Origin: an uncultured Odoribacter sp.
GTDB taxonomy: Bacteria; Bacteroidota; Bacteroidia; Bacteroidales; Marinifilaceae
Reading direction: 5' to 3'
Assembly (NCBI GenBank): GCA_944321165.1
Contig: CALUKE010000001.1
Span: forward strand, 124,001 to 188,000
DNA length: 64,000 nt
Below are positions 30,062 through 38,711 of the stretch, one piece after another. How positions within the stretch are numbered: position 1 is the first letter of the stretch; each line of letters starts with the position of its first letter. The position numbers were made by a program, and so were the translations under genes. A model generated the notes under the pieces. The model saw nothing but the letters and a program-made list of their open reading frames with translations, had not been told where the DNA came from and searched no databases.

Positions 30062-30565
30062 ATGAAAATTTTACACGGAATACTTGCCACTTTATTAGGA
30101 CTCCTGGGCTTTTCTTCCTGCCTAAAGGAAGATCCGGACAATCCGATCATCTGCATGTACGGTACACCGACAGCCCATTATGTCATCAAAGGGAAAGTCG
30201 TCAATCCACAGGGAAAAGGCGTTTCCCGCGTTCAAGTCATTGTCAGCGAACAGGAATTTGCCTATGCCCCCCGTCCCGGAGTCATCTTGGACGAACCTCG
30301 GGGCATCCGACCGGTTCACGATACATTGTACACGGACGAACAAGGGAAATTCGAAACTTGGCAAACCTACTTTCCAATTGACACTATTCGCTACCGGTTA
30401 AAAATCAACGAAGACGGCTGCCATCCGCTCTATGAGTCCGATTCGCTGAAAGTTACCTTTTTGAAACAGGATCTGAGTAAAGGAGATGGTGTATGGAATC
30501 TGGGAAAAAACATCCAGGAAGTAAAAATTACCCTTCAACCTAAAAAAGAAGATTCTCATGAATAA
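30062..30565 (+). CDS. radical SAM-associated putative lipoprotein
   Basis: A 167-residue exported protein. The signal peptide ends in GFSSC with lipidated Cys20. A conserved-looking CMYGTPTAHY (Cys31) follows, then a beta-sandwich resembling a carboxypeptidase-regulatory domain (VIKGKVVNPQGKGVSRVQVIV; TDEQGKFET), and a late GCHPLY (Cys120). Its 3' end overlaps the radical SAM gene by 8 bases (CATGAATAA), so the two are translationally coupled. I recall NCBIfam families TIGR04134 (lipoprotein) and TIGR04133 (radical SAM partner) describing exactly this pairing in Bacteroidales; I could not check this. The lipoprotein may be the substrate of the enzyme. Function unknown. Confidence 0.82.
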   Translation: MKILHGILATLLGLLGFSSCLKEDPDNPIICMYGTPTAHYVIKGKVVNPQGKGVSRVQVIVSEQEFAYAPRPGVILDEPRGIRPVHDTLYTDEQGKFETWQTYFPIDTIRYRLKINEDGCHPLYESDSLKVTFLKQDLSKGDGVWNLGKNIQEVKITLQPKKEDSHE

Positions 30566-31643
30566 GCGAATCAGCCTTCGCAAACGCCTGGGACTCGAAC
30601 TTTTTCACCAGCAGGAACTGTTAGTCCGTCAAAAACACGAACTGCGTACTCTGTTTTGGGAATGCACGCTGCGCTGCAATGTCGCCTGTCGGCATTGCGG
30701 CAGCGATTGCCGAGTCGCCTGCCACCAACCGGACATGCCACAGGCCAATTTTCTCCAGGCCTTGGACAAAATCACCCCACAGGTGGATCCTCACCGGGTC
30801 TTTATCATTTTCACCGGAGGAGAGCCACTGATGCGAAAAGATTTGGAACAGTGCGGACTGGCCTGCTATCAGCGGGGATATCCCTGGGGAATTGTCACCA
30901 ACGGTCTGCTACTCTCCCGTTCCAGGTTGGATGCCCTGTTACAGTCCGGCATGCACAGCATTACCGTCAGCCTGGACGGTCTGGAAGAAACTCACAACTG
31001 GCTGCGTAGGCATCCGCAGAGCTTTCGACGGGCCAGCGAGGCAGTCCGCATGCTCAGCCAGGAAAAAGAGCTTGTATGGGATGTCGTCAGCTGCATCCAC
31101 CAACGCAATCTGAAAGAACTGCCGGCCTTCCGGGATTACCTCATCCAATCCGGCGTCCAACGGTGGCGACTGTTTACCATTTTTCCGGTGGGACGAGCCA
31201 AACAGACCCCGGAACTCCAACTCACCCCGGCACAATTTACCGAATTGCTGGATTTCATCCGACAGACCCGTACCGACGGACAACTTCACACCAATTTTGC
31301 CTGTGAAGGTTTCTTAGGTCCCTATGAAACAGAAGTGCGCGATTATTTTTTCCGCTGCCATGCCGGCATATCGGTCGGATCCATTCGCATCAACGGAGCC
31401 ATATCCGGTTGTCCCAGCATCCGATCCAATTACGACCAGGGAAATATCTACCAGGATGATTTCATGGAAGTCTGGAACCATCGTTTCGAAGTATTTCGTC
31501 ACCGGGAATGGGCTCGCCAGGGAATCTGTGCCGACTGTTCCATGTTCCGGTATTGCGAAGGAAATGGCATGCATCTGCACGACGAAAACGGTCGGCTGAT
31601 GACTTGTCACTACCATCGGTTACAAAGTAACATCGACCCATGA
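30558..31643 (+). CDS. radical SAM/SPASM enzyme of the lipoprotein system
   Basis: A 361-residue radical SAM protein. The cluster motif is C40-x3-C44-x2-C47 (ECTLRCNVACRHC), followed by IFTGGEPLMRKDL and SLDGLEETHNWLR. The C-terminal SPASM region supplies further cysteines in FRCHAGISVGSIRINGAISGCPSI, GICADCSMFRYCEG and MTCHYH, enough for auxiliary iron-sulfur clusters. SPASM enzymes usually modify peptides or proteins. It starts inside the end of the lipoprotein gene. Substrate and product are unknown; modification of the lipoprotein before export is the simplest hypothesis, but a separate small substrate cannot be excluded. Confidence 0.9.
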   Translation: MNKRISLRKRLGLELFHQQELLVRQKHELRTLFWECTLRCNVACRHCGSDCRVACHQPDMPQANFLQALDKITPQVDPHRVFIIFTGGEPLMRKDLEQCGLACYQRGYPWGIVTNGLLLSRSRLDALLQSGMHSITVSLDGLEETHNWLRRHPQSFRRASEAVRMLSQEKELVWDVVSCIHQRNLKELPAFRDYLIQSGVQRWRLFTIFPVGRAKQTPELQLTPAQFTELLDFIRQTRTDGQLHTNFACEGFLGPYETEVRDYFFRCHAGISVGSIRINGAISGCPSIRSNYDQGNIYQDDFMEVWNHRFEVFRHREWARQGICADCSMFRYCEGNGMHLHDENGRLMTCHYHRLQSNIDP

Positions 31644-31684
31644 TATTTTTTGACCCGGCAGCATAAAAATTCTGGGTTTTCGCT

Positions 31685-31692
31685 TATCTTTG
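31685..31692 (+). promoter_or_regulatory. -7 element close to the next start codon
   Basis: TATCTTTG, an exact -7 match, ends only 7 bases before the ATG at 31700, which would give an almost leaderless transcript. No clear -33 box. Confidence 0.4.
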
Positions 31693-31699
31693 TGGCCGT

Positions 31700-32035
31700 A
31701 TGGCAAAATTGAAATTCATATACTTTTTATTATGGATAACGGGTGTGGCCGTATTATTATCCCAACAGACGACCACATCTCTTTCCCCTTGGTGGCAGGA
31801 GATCACTACGGGTCAGGTAGCAGAATTAACTCTACCTTGTACGATAGACGAACAGGATGATGATTCGTGCCTATGTAATTCTATCTCCCGACATCGGAAA
31901 AATTTACCTTTTTCCTGGTCCGAAAAATTCAATTTTTCCACCAATATTCCATCTTTTCATAGGATCAATTCACCGTTCAATACTGTCGAACGTATTTTTA
32001 TATCCCGTTCCTTTTTATGCATTTATAGAATTTAA
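31700..32035 (+). CDS. small hypothetical membrane or secreted protein
   Basis: A 111-residue frame with one N-terminal hydrophobic segment (residues 5-22, FIYFLLWITGVAVLL) followed by TTTSLSPWWQEITTG and a cysteine-bearing acidic patch (LPCTIDEQDDDSCLC). No family recognised. The last 50 residues look less like real coding sequence and overlap another open frame, so the true protein may end earlier by frameshift or be a degenerate gene. It lies between the radical SAM gene and the P-type ATPase. Confidence 0.45.
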   Translation: MAKLKFIYFLLWITGVAVLLSQQTTTSLSPWWQEITTGQVAELTLPCTIDEQDDDSCLCNSISRHRKNLPFSWSEKFNFSTNIPSFHRINSPFNTVERIFISRSFLCIYRI

Positions 32036-32103
32036 TATTTATTTTTTATCCCATATGGTATAAAAAATGAAGGAAGATATAAAAAATACGATAATCATTA
32101 AAA

Positions 32104-34752
32104 ATGGAAACAAAACACTACTCTGGTTTAAACGATTCTGAAGTGGAGAAAAACCGTAAAAAATTCGGTCCAAACGTCATTACGCCTCCACCACGTACTC
32201 CCTTATGGAAACTATTTCTTGAAAAATTCAAAGACCCCATCATACGCATTCTACTAGTTGCTGCCGCACTATCCCTGATCATTTCCATCATACACAATGA
32301 ATATGCAGAAACCATCGGTATTTTTGCCGCCATATTTCTGGCAACAGGTGTGGGATTCTGGTTTGAAATGGATGCCAACAAAAAATTTGAACTCTTGAAT
32401 CAGGTCAATGATGACATACTGATCAAGGTATTTCGCAATGGCAATATCCATGAAATTCCGAAACGGGACATTGTCGTGGGAGACATTGTAATACTTGAAA
32501 CCGGAGAAGAAGTTCCTGCCGATGGAGAATTGCTTGAAGCCATCTCTCTCCAGGTAAATGAATCGACTCTTACCGGCGAACCCGTCATCGACAAAACAAC
32601 CGACCCGGCCGATTTCGACACGGAAGCCACCTATCCTTCCAACAAAATCATGCGGGGGACCACCATCGTCAACGGACATTGCATTTATCAAGTCGAGAAA
32701 GTCGGCGACGCAACGGAATTCGGCAAAGTAGCCCAAAAATCAACAGAAATCAATCAGGATAAAACTCCCCTCAGCAAACAACTGGAAGGTTTGGCCCAAT
32801 TCATCAGTATTGTCGGTTTTATTGTTGCAGGAGTTACTTTTCTTGGTCTTCTACTGAAAGATATTCTGGCAGGAGTCTTCACATCAGAAAATCTTCTGAC
32901 GTTGGAAACAGCCGGAAGAATCTTAAATTATTTCATGGTATCCGTTACCCTGATCGTCGTTTCCGTACCGGAAGGTCTCCCCATGAGCGTCACCTTAAGT
33001 CTTGCATTGAGCATGCGCAAAATGTTGCGTACGAATAATCTGGTCCGCAAGATGCATGCCTGCGAAACCATGGGGGCTACGACGGTTATTTGTACAGACA
33101 AGACCGGGACTTTAACCCAGAATCAGATGCAGGTACATCAAACCCGTTTTTATGCCCTGCCAGATCAACAATTACAAACCGAAGCTCCGATCGGCACTCT
33201 GATAAAAGAAGGTATCTCAGTCAATTCGACTGCTTACCTGGAATACGGTCCGGAAGGACAGGTGAAAACCCTGGGCAATCCGACCGAAGCCGCTCTTCTG
33301 CTCTGGCTGCATCGACAAAAGGTCGATTACCTGGACTATCGCAATCATACCGAAATCATACGGCAATTGACCTTCTCTACCGAACGGAAATACATGGCCA
33401 CGTTGGTCCGTTCGAACTGGGAGGGTAAAATCATTCTCTACCTGAAAGGGGCTCCGGAGATCGTATTTTCCAAATGCCGGCAGGTGGAAACATTAGAAGG
33501 ACTCCAACCGGCCACAGCCTACCGTTCCATCATAGAGGAAGAATTGCTGAACTTTCAGAATCAGGCCATGCGAACCTTAGGATTTGCCTACAAGATACTG
33601 GATGAAATACCAAAAGAAGAAATCACCGCCATTGCCAACGAAGGGATGACCTTTTTAGGCATTGCCGCCATTTCGGATCCGGTACGTTCCGATGTGCCGG
33701 CAGCCGTAAGCAAGTGCCTGAATGCCGGAATCGACGTAAAAATCGTGACAGGAGATACGCCGGCAACAGCCCGCGAAATCGGTCGACAAATAGGTATCTG
33801 GAAATCCGGCGATACGGAAGAACAACTCATTACCGGTACAGATTTTGAAAAACTCTCGGACGAAGAAGCGGCCCAGCGGGTATTAAAACTCAAAATCATG
33901 TGTCGAGCCCGTCCTACCGATAAACAACGGCTGGTCGAACTGCTGAAACGGGCGGGCGCTGTCGTTGCCGTCACAGGCGACGGGACCAATGATGCTCCGG
34001 CCCTGAATCATGCCGACGTCGGCCTTTCCATGGGATCGGGTACTTCCGTTGCCAAGGAAGCCAGCGACATCACCCTCTTGGACGATTCTTTCAACAGCAT
34101 CGCCACGGCTGTCATGTGGGGACGCTCTCTCTATCACAACATACAGCGTTTCATCTTATTCCAGTTGACCATCAACTTGTCGGCCCTGCTGATTGTATTG
34201 ATCGGATCCATGTTTGGCAAAGAACTTCCGCTGACAGTTACCCAAATGTTATGGGTGAACATGATCATCGATACTTTTGCTGCAGCGGCCCTGGCGTCTC
34301 TTCCACCCAGCCCCAAAGTAATGGAAGAGAAACCGCGTAAAACGACCGATTTCATCATTACTCCGAAAATGAAGAATTATATTTTGGGAATCGGTCTCTC
34401 TTTCACAGTTCTGCTATTGGGTCTGATGTACTGGTTCAGCAGCAATGACGGTTCCATCTCCCCCCGTGAATTGTCCATCTTTTTCACCACTTTTGTAATG
34501 TTACAATTTTGGAATATGTTCAATGCCAAAGCGTTCCTGTCACACGGTTCCGCTTTCAAGAATCTGAAAAAAAGCACCGGTTTCTTGATAGTCATGGCCA
34601 TCATTCCAATTGGACAATACCTGATCGTACAATTCGGCGGAGAAGTTTTCCGTACCGTTCCCTTAAGTTGGCAAGACTGGGGAATCATCGTGGGGAGCAC
34701 TTCCTGCGTATTGTGGATAGGCGAGTTGCTCCGACTGTTAAAAAAGGAATAG
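32104..34752 (+). CDS. calcium-type P-type ATPase (P2 family)
   Basis: An 882-residue inner-membrane cation pump. Order: an N-terminal cytosolic segment beginning YSGLNDSEVEKNRKKFG, membrane helices, an actuator domain with LTGEP, helix 4 with SVPEGLPM (the ion-binding PEGLP pattern of P2 calcium pumps), the phosphorylation motif DKTGTLTQNQ with Asp332, an N-domain, the hinge VTGDGTNDAPALNHADVG, and C-terminal helices. The closest type is the PMCA-like bacterial calcium pump, with no long C-terminal calmodulin tail. It would expel calcium or a similar divalent ion. No regulator is adjacent. Confidence 0.9.
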   Translation: METKHYSGLNDSEVEKNRKKFGPNVITPPPRTPLWKLFLEKFKDPIIRILLVAAALSLIISIIHNEYAETIGIFAAIFLATGVGFWFEMDANKKFELLNQVNDDILIKVFRNGNIHEIPKRDIVVGDIVILETGEEVPADGELLEAISLQVNESTLTGEPVIDKTTDPADFDTEATYPSNKIMRGTTIVNGHCIYQVEKVGDATEFGKVAQKSTEINQDKTPLSKQLEGLAQFISIVGFIVAGVTFLGLLLKDILAGVFTSENLLTLETAGRILNYFMVSVTLIVVSVPEGLPMSVTLSLALSMRKMLRTNNLVRKMHACETMGATTVICTDKTGTLTQNQMQVHQTRFYALPDQQLQTEAPIGTLIKEGISVNSTAYLEYGPEGQVKTLGNPTEAALLLWLHRQKVDYLDYRNHTEIIRQLTFSTERKYMATLVRSNWEGKIILYLKGAPEIVFSKCRQVETLEGLQPATAYRSIIEEELLNFQNQAMRTLGFAYKILDEIPKEEITAIANEGMTFLGIAAISDPVRSDVPAAVSKCLNAGIDVKIVTGDTPATAREIGRQIGIWKSGDTEEQLITGTDFEKLSDEEAAQRVLKLKIMCRARPTDKQRLVELLKRAGAVVAVTGDGTNDAPALNHADVGLSMGSGTSVAKEASDITLLDDSFNSIATAVMWGRSLYHNIQRFILFQLTINLSALLIVLIGSMFGKELPLTVTQMLWVNMIIDTFAAAALASLPPSPKVMEEKPRKTTDFIITPKMKNYILGIGLSFTVLLLGLMYWFSSNDGSISPRELSIFFTTFVMLQFWNMFNAKAFLSHGSAFKNLKKSTGFLIVMAIIPIGQYLIVQFGGEVFRTVPLSWQDWGIIVGSTSCVLWIGELLRLLKKE

Positions 34753-34756
34753 TCAC

Positions 34757-34796
34757 TTTCCCCCGATGGACAATTGAAAGCAACCCATCGGGGAAA
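34757..34796. terminator. long hairpin between convergent genes
   Basis: TTTCCCCCGATGG at 34757-34769 pairs with CCCATCGGGGAAA at about 34784-34796. It lies directly after the ATPase stop and just before the convergent stop at 34799. The stem is strong but has no external T-tract. Confidence 0.5.
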
Positions 34797-34798
34797 AA

Positions 34799-35641
34799 TC
34801 ATATGAAACCTTTTAAAAATTGAGTCCGTTCCTGACAAAAATGCTCTATGGCCCATTCGATTTTATAGGCCATTTCCATACAACGCCCGAGCAAATCCGG
34901 ACTCACAGAATACGGATAAGAAAAACGGGCTTTATAACCGAATGATTGTATCCGACCGAACAGACGCCATTCAGAGAAGGAGGTCCCATCTCCGTTCCAC
35001 AAATCAGCAATTTCCTCCGAACAAAAACGGATCTTCAAATACAAGGTGATTAAATCCTCCTTTTCCTTTGAAAAAAAACCATAATGAATCCCATTCCCTG
35101 CCCGTAAAAATTGTAAAACGGCCTGGTACAGATAATAAGCCGCCAAACGAGGTATGCCGCTGTCAAAATGCCGTTGCGCATCCTGCATCAATGCTTTTCC
35201 CAATGCCAGACACTGTCCGCTAAATCCGACAGCAAAATGATAACTCCGGGTTGCCTTGTAATGAATTTTTTTTAACTTAAAAAGCTTGTTTTCATACAGC
35301 AATACCCCTTCCTGTTGTATAATATAAAAGAAATAACTGAAAGAAGCATGGCGCTGCACAAAGTCCACCGTATAAATATGAAGATCGATATGCTTTTCCT
35401 GGCGTTTTTCAAGCCCCTCCCGTTCTTTCAAATAAGCAGTCAGCTCCCGGACGGAAACGGGACGGAGATCATTCACCAAAATCAACATCTCATATCCGCC
35501 TGAAACGTTCCGAAACGACATTCCGGCATAATATCCGAATAAAATCACCATCTCCGGATGGATATACTCACAAATAAGAGCAGTCAATCTTTGAAGTTCC
35601 ACCATATACTGACATGCCGGAACCATTGGAATAGTTTTCAT
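34799..35641 (-). CDS. nucleotidyltransferase/HEPN-type protein with degenerate active site
   Basis: A 280-residue protein. The N-terminal half (about 10-110) has the layout of a minimal nucleotidyltransferase, but GSxARG reads GYYAG (in VILFGYYAGMSF) and the acidic pair of SDxDL is replaced by YEMLILV, so catalysis is unlikely. The C-terminal half (about 140-275) is a HEPN-like helical bundle beginning FSGQCLALGKALMQDAQRHF with no obvious Rx4-6H nuclease motif. Fused pairs of this kind occur in Bacteroidales and resemble toxin-antitoxin parts. The start is ATG 35641; a TTG three codons earlier is less likely. Function unknown. Confidence 0.6.
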   Translation of the reverse strand: MKTIPMVPACQYMVELQRLTALICEYIHPEMVILFGYYAGMSFRNVSGGYEMLILVNDLRPVSVRELTAYLKEREGLEKRQEKHIDLHIYTVDFVQRHASFSYFFYIIQQEGVLLYENKLFKLKKIHYKATRSYHFAVGFSGQCLALGKALMQDAQRHFDSGIPRLAAYYLYQAVLQFLRAGNGIHYGFFSKEKEDLITLYLKIRFCSEEIADLWNGDGTSFSEWRLFGRIQSFGYKARFSYPYSVSPDLLGRCMEMAYKIEWAIEHFCQERTQFLKGFI

Positions 35642-35755
35642 AACCGTCAATTTATAGAAGTTACCTGATAAAGCATATAATCACTTGACAAATATACATC
35701 AATTTTCTATTATGACAATGCAATATTGTATTATTTTTATACTAATAAATAGGTA

Positions 35756-35786
35756 TTGCGCTCTACATGGGAAAAATCTATCTTCG
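35756..35786 (+). promoter_or_regulatory. promoter of the His-rich protein and TonB receptor
   Basis: TTG at 35756-35758, 20 bases, TATCTTCG at 35779-35786. It lies 21 bases before the ATG at 35808 and rules out a start further upstream. Confidence 0.55.
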
Positions 35787-35807
35787 CAATGCGTAAGAAA
35801 GATAAAA

Positions 35808-36152
35808 ATGGATGGTTTGAAAATCAAGAAAACAGGCCTGTTTTTGCTATTGCTGTTTTCTTTATACTGGTGCAGCATTACTCTCTTCACTCACTCGCAT
35901 GTGTTGAATGGAGCCATCATTGTACACTCCCATCCTTTCAAAGGCCAGCATTCCCATACGACCGCTCAATTCGAAACGATTTTTTTCCTTTCGCTCATAC
36001 TTACTACAGGAGAAATATTTCACTCCTTCTGTTTAACCGTCTGGCGTTCGTTGATTGCAATACTCTGTACAGAGTATATACCGGCAGCCCCAAACAGCCG
36101 CCAGCCTCAAGCTATCAGACTCCGGGCCCCCCCTTTGTTGGTCATTGAATAA
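35808..36152 (+). CDS. small histidine-rich membrane-associated protein
   Basis: A 114-residue protein with an N-terminal hydrophobic segment (KKTGLFLLLLFSLYWCSITLF), then a histidine-rich stretch containing THSHV, HSHPF and QHSHTT, then a second hydrophobic segment around residues 60-85. The cluster of histidines suggests binding of a metal such as zinc, copper or nickel, or of haem. It sits 37 bases before a TonB-dependent receptor on the same strand and shares its promoter. Small histidine-rich proteins next to TonB receptors are common in Bacteroidales, as I recall, but are uncharacterised. Confidence 0.65.
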   Translation: MDGLKIKKTGLFLLLLFSLYWCSITLFTHSHVLNGAIIVHSHPFKGQHSHTTAQFETIFFLSLILTTGEIFHSFCLTVWRSLIAILCTEYIPAAPNSRQPQAIRLRAPPLLVIE

Positions 36153-36189
36153 AAGCTGATTTATTTACAAACAAAAACTCTATTAAATT

Positions 36190-38508
36190 ATGAAAACCTT
36201 ATATTTCCTTATATGGGGAACAATGGTCTTATTGTTCCTGCAAAACACATATGCATATGAAATCAACGATTCAGATGCCAATCTGATCGGTCACGTCATC
36301 GATAAAAAAACAAAGGAACACCTTCCTTTTGTCAATGTATCTCTCAAAGGGACCACAATCGGTACATTTACCGACAATACCGGACACTATTTCTTGAAAA
36401 ATTTGCCAGCAGGCACATTCACAGTGGAAGTTTCTTCGGTTGGATATAAATCGATCCACCAGGAAGTAAAACTCGTCCGGGGAAAAACCATTGAACTGAA
36501 TTTTGAAATAGAAGAAGATCTTATTCAGCTGGAAGGCGTTGTCGTTTCGGCCAACCGCAATGAAACTACCCGCCGTCTGGCTCCCACTTTGGTCAGTGTT
36601 CTTCCGATGAAAACCTTCGAAATGACCAATTCCAACTGTCTGGCCCAGGGATTGAATTTTCAACCGGGTATCCGAGTGGAAAACAATTGTCAGAACTGCG
36701 GTTTCCAACAGGTACGCATCAACGGCTTAGACGGCCCCTACACCCAGATATTGATCGATTCCCGCCCTATCTTCAGTGCCCTGTCAGGAGTTTATGGCCT
36801 CGAACAGATTCCAGCCAACATGATCGACCGGGTAGAAGTGATGCGTGGCGGAGGTTCCGCACTGTTCGGTTCATCGGCCATTGCCGGAACCATCAACATC
36901 ATCACCAAGGAACCGACTTACAATTCCGCCCAATTTGCGCATACCCTAATGGGTATCGGCGACGGTAAAAGTTTTGAAAACAATACCACCCTGAATGCAT
37001 CACTCATCTCAGACAATCAAAAATCCGGCTTGACCGTATTCGGCCAAAACCGGGAACGGGCCGGCTATGATCACGACGGCGACGGATTTACCGAACTGCC
37101 CAAACTAAAAAATCAGGCAATAGGACTTCGTTCCTTCCTTAAAACCAGCCACTACTCACAATTGACGTTCGAATATCATCATTTGCAGGAATTTCGCCGA
37201 GGCGGAGATAATCTTTCCCGTCCCGCCCATGAAGCTTTGATCGCCGAACAAATCACCCACAGCATCAATACTGGCGGTCTGAAGTTCGATCTCTTTTCCC
37301 CCAATGAAAAACATCGTTTGGGAATGTATGCCTCCGCCCAACACATTCACCGGAACAGTTATTACGGAGGAGGAACGGACATGGACGAAAAGCTGAAATC
37401 TTTCGGAGCTACGACCGATATGACCTGGATCATCGGTTCCCAATACAATTATCATTTTGACCGTTGTCTGTTTATGCCGGCCGAACTCACGGTCGGTGCC
37501 GAATACAATCAGGATTATCTGAAAGATCATTTATGGGGACGTCAACGTCATATCCAACAAGAAGTACGCATCTTCAGTCTTTTTGCCCAGAATGAATGGA
37601 AGAACGAACGCTGGAGTCTGTTGCTTGGCGGACGTCTGGACAAACACAATTTATTACACAATCCGATCTTCAGTCCGCGAGCCAACCTGCGATTCAATCC
37701 AACGGAAAATATCAACCTCCGTGCCAGCTATTCGTTCGGATTCCGAGCCCCACAAGCCTTTGACGAAGACCTGCATGTAGACAATGTAAGCGGTACCGTA
37801 TCCATGATACAGCTGGCCAAAAACCTGAAAGAAGAAAAATCGCAGAGTTTTAGTCTTTCTGCCGACATGTACCACCACTGGGGAGACTGGCAGGTGAACT
37901 GGCTAATCGAAGGATTTTATACAGACATTTCCGACGTATTTACACTGACAAAAATCGGCAAGGATACAAATGACATCATTATTCAGCTTCGGGAAAATGA
38001 AAAAGGAGCTTCTGTTTACGGATTGACTTTGGAAGGAAAATTCGCCTGGCGAAACAAATGGCAACTTCAAGCCGGTCTCACCCTGCAAAAATCGGAATAC
38101 AAGGAAGCCCGTTCCTGGAGCGAAGATGATCCGAATATCGCCCTGGAAAAGCGTATGTTTCGAACGCCCAATGTCTACGGATATTTTACCATGAACTATC
38201 GTCCGACAACACCCCTCACCCTGGCCCTGTCGGGTACTTATACCGGAAATATGCTGGTTGAACACAACGAAGGATTCATTTCGGAAAATCGTACCGAAAA
38301 AACAAAACAGTTTCTGGACATCGGTTTCAAGAGCAGTTATGATTTCAAACTTTACAAAAGCATCGGCCTCCAGGTCAATGCCGGTGTCCAAAACATTTTC
38401 AATGCCTATCAGAATGATTTCGACAAAGGCAGCGAACGGGATTCCGGATACATATACGGTCCCACCCTCCCGCGTTCTTTCTTTGTCGGCCTGAAACTGA
38501 ACTATTGA
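36190..38508 (+). CDS. TonB-dependent outer-membrane receptor
   Basis: A 772-residue receptor. A signal peptide (about residues 1-22) is followed by a carboxypeptidase-regulatory-like domain (LIGHVIDKKTKEHLPFVNVSLKGT, about 32-115), a plug domain (about 120-235) with VVVSANRNETTRR, NCQNCGFQQVRINGLDG and VEVMRGGGSALFGSSAIAGTINIITKEP, then a 22-strand barrel ending in an aromatic-rich strand (FFVGLKLNY). No SusD partner is present, so it imports a small ligand by itself. The CxxC in the plug and the histidine-rich upstream protein suggest a metal or haem/metallophore ligand; this is inference. Confidence 0.9.
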   Translation: MKTLYFLIWGTMVLLFLQNTYAYEINDSDANLIGHVIDKKTKEHLPFVNVSLKGTTIGTFTDNTGHYFLKNLPAGTFTVEVSSVGYKSIHQEVKLVRGKTIELNFEIEEDLIQLEGVVVSANRNETTRRLAPTLVSVLPMKTFEMTNSNCLAQGLNFQPGIRVENNCQNCGFQQVRINGLDGPYTQILIDSRPIFSALSGVYGLEQIPANMIDRVEVMRGGGSALFGSSAIAGTINIITKEPTYNSAQFAHTLMGIGDGKSFENNTTLNASLISDNQKSGLTVFGQNRERAGYDHDGDGFTELPKLKNQAIGLRSFLKTSHYSQLTFEYHHLQEFRRGGDNLSRPAHEALIAEQITHSINTGGLKFDLFSPNEKHRLGMYASAQHIHRNSYYGGGTDMDEKLKSFGATTDMTWIIGSQYNYHFDRCLFMPAELTVGAEYNQDYLKDHLWGRQRHIQQEVRIFSLFAQNEWKNERWSLLLGGRLDKHNLLHNPIFSPRANLRFNPTENINLRASYSFGFRAPQAFDEDLHVDNVSGTVSMIQLAKNLKEEKSQSFSLSADMYHHWGDWQVNWLIEGFYTDISDVFTLTKIGKDTNDIIIQLRENEKGASVYGLTLEGKFAWRNKWQLQAGLTLQKSEYKEARSWSEDDPNIALEKRMFRTPNVYGYFTMNYRPTTPLTLALSGTYTGNMLVEHNEGFISENRTEKTKQFLDIGFKSSYDFKLYKSIGLQVNAGVQNIFNAYQNDFDKGSERDSGYIYGPTLPRSFFVGLKLNY

Positions 38509-38604
38509 ACGGATTATTCCTAACCTTAATTGAGTGCAAACCCCAATGATCTGCCCTTCAAAAATTAGACAATTATATTAATAACAAATTCCTGCTTGGA
38601 ACAA

Positions 38605-38634
38605 GAGGACGACCCAGACTGTTGAGTCGTCCTC
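38605..38634 (+). terminator. terminator-like hairpin after the TonB receptor
   Basis: GAGGACGAC and GTCGTCCTC form a perfect 9-bp stem around CCAGACTGTTGA, followed by GCTTTATTCG. It is 97 bases after the receptor stop. Confidence 0.6.
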
Positions 38635-38646
38635 GCTTTATTCGTG

Positions 38647-38711
38647 TCCCTATTGGAGACTGAAATTGAATATCCGACTCCAACGGGATGTTTTGACTGT
38701 TGAGTCATCCC
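38647..38711. other. two overlapping, mutually exclusive hairpins
   Basis: TCCC-TA-TTGGAG (38647-38658) pairs with CTCCAA-C-GGGA (38678-38688). The same GGGA also starts a second hairpin, GGGAT..GACT / AGTCATCCC (38685-38711), whose loop GACTGTTGAGTC repeats the loop of the terminator at 38605. Only one of the two can form at a time. Confidence 0.4.

Noticed and set aside
31857-32063. Alternative overlapping frame within the small gene after the radical SAM locus
   Set aside because: Starts mid-gene with no upstream signal and has no recognisable features; noted only as a sign that the region may be degenerate.
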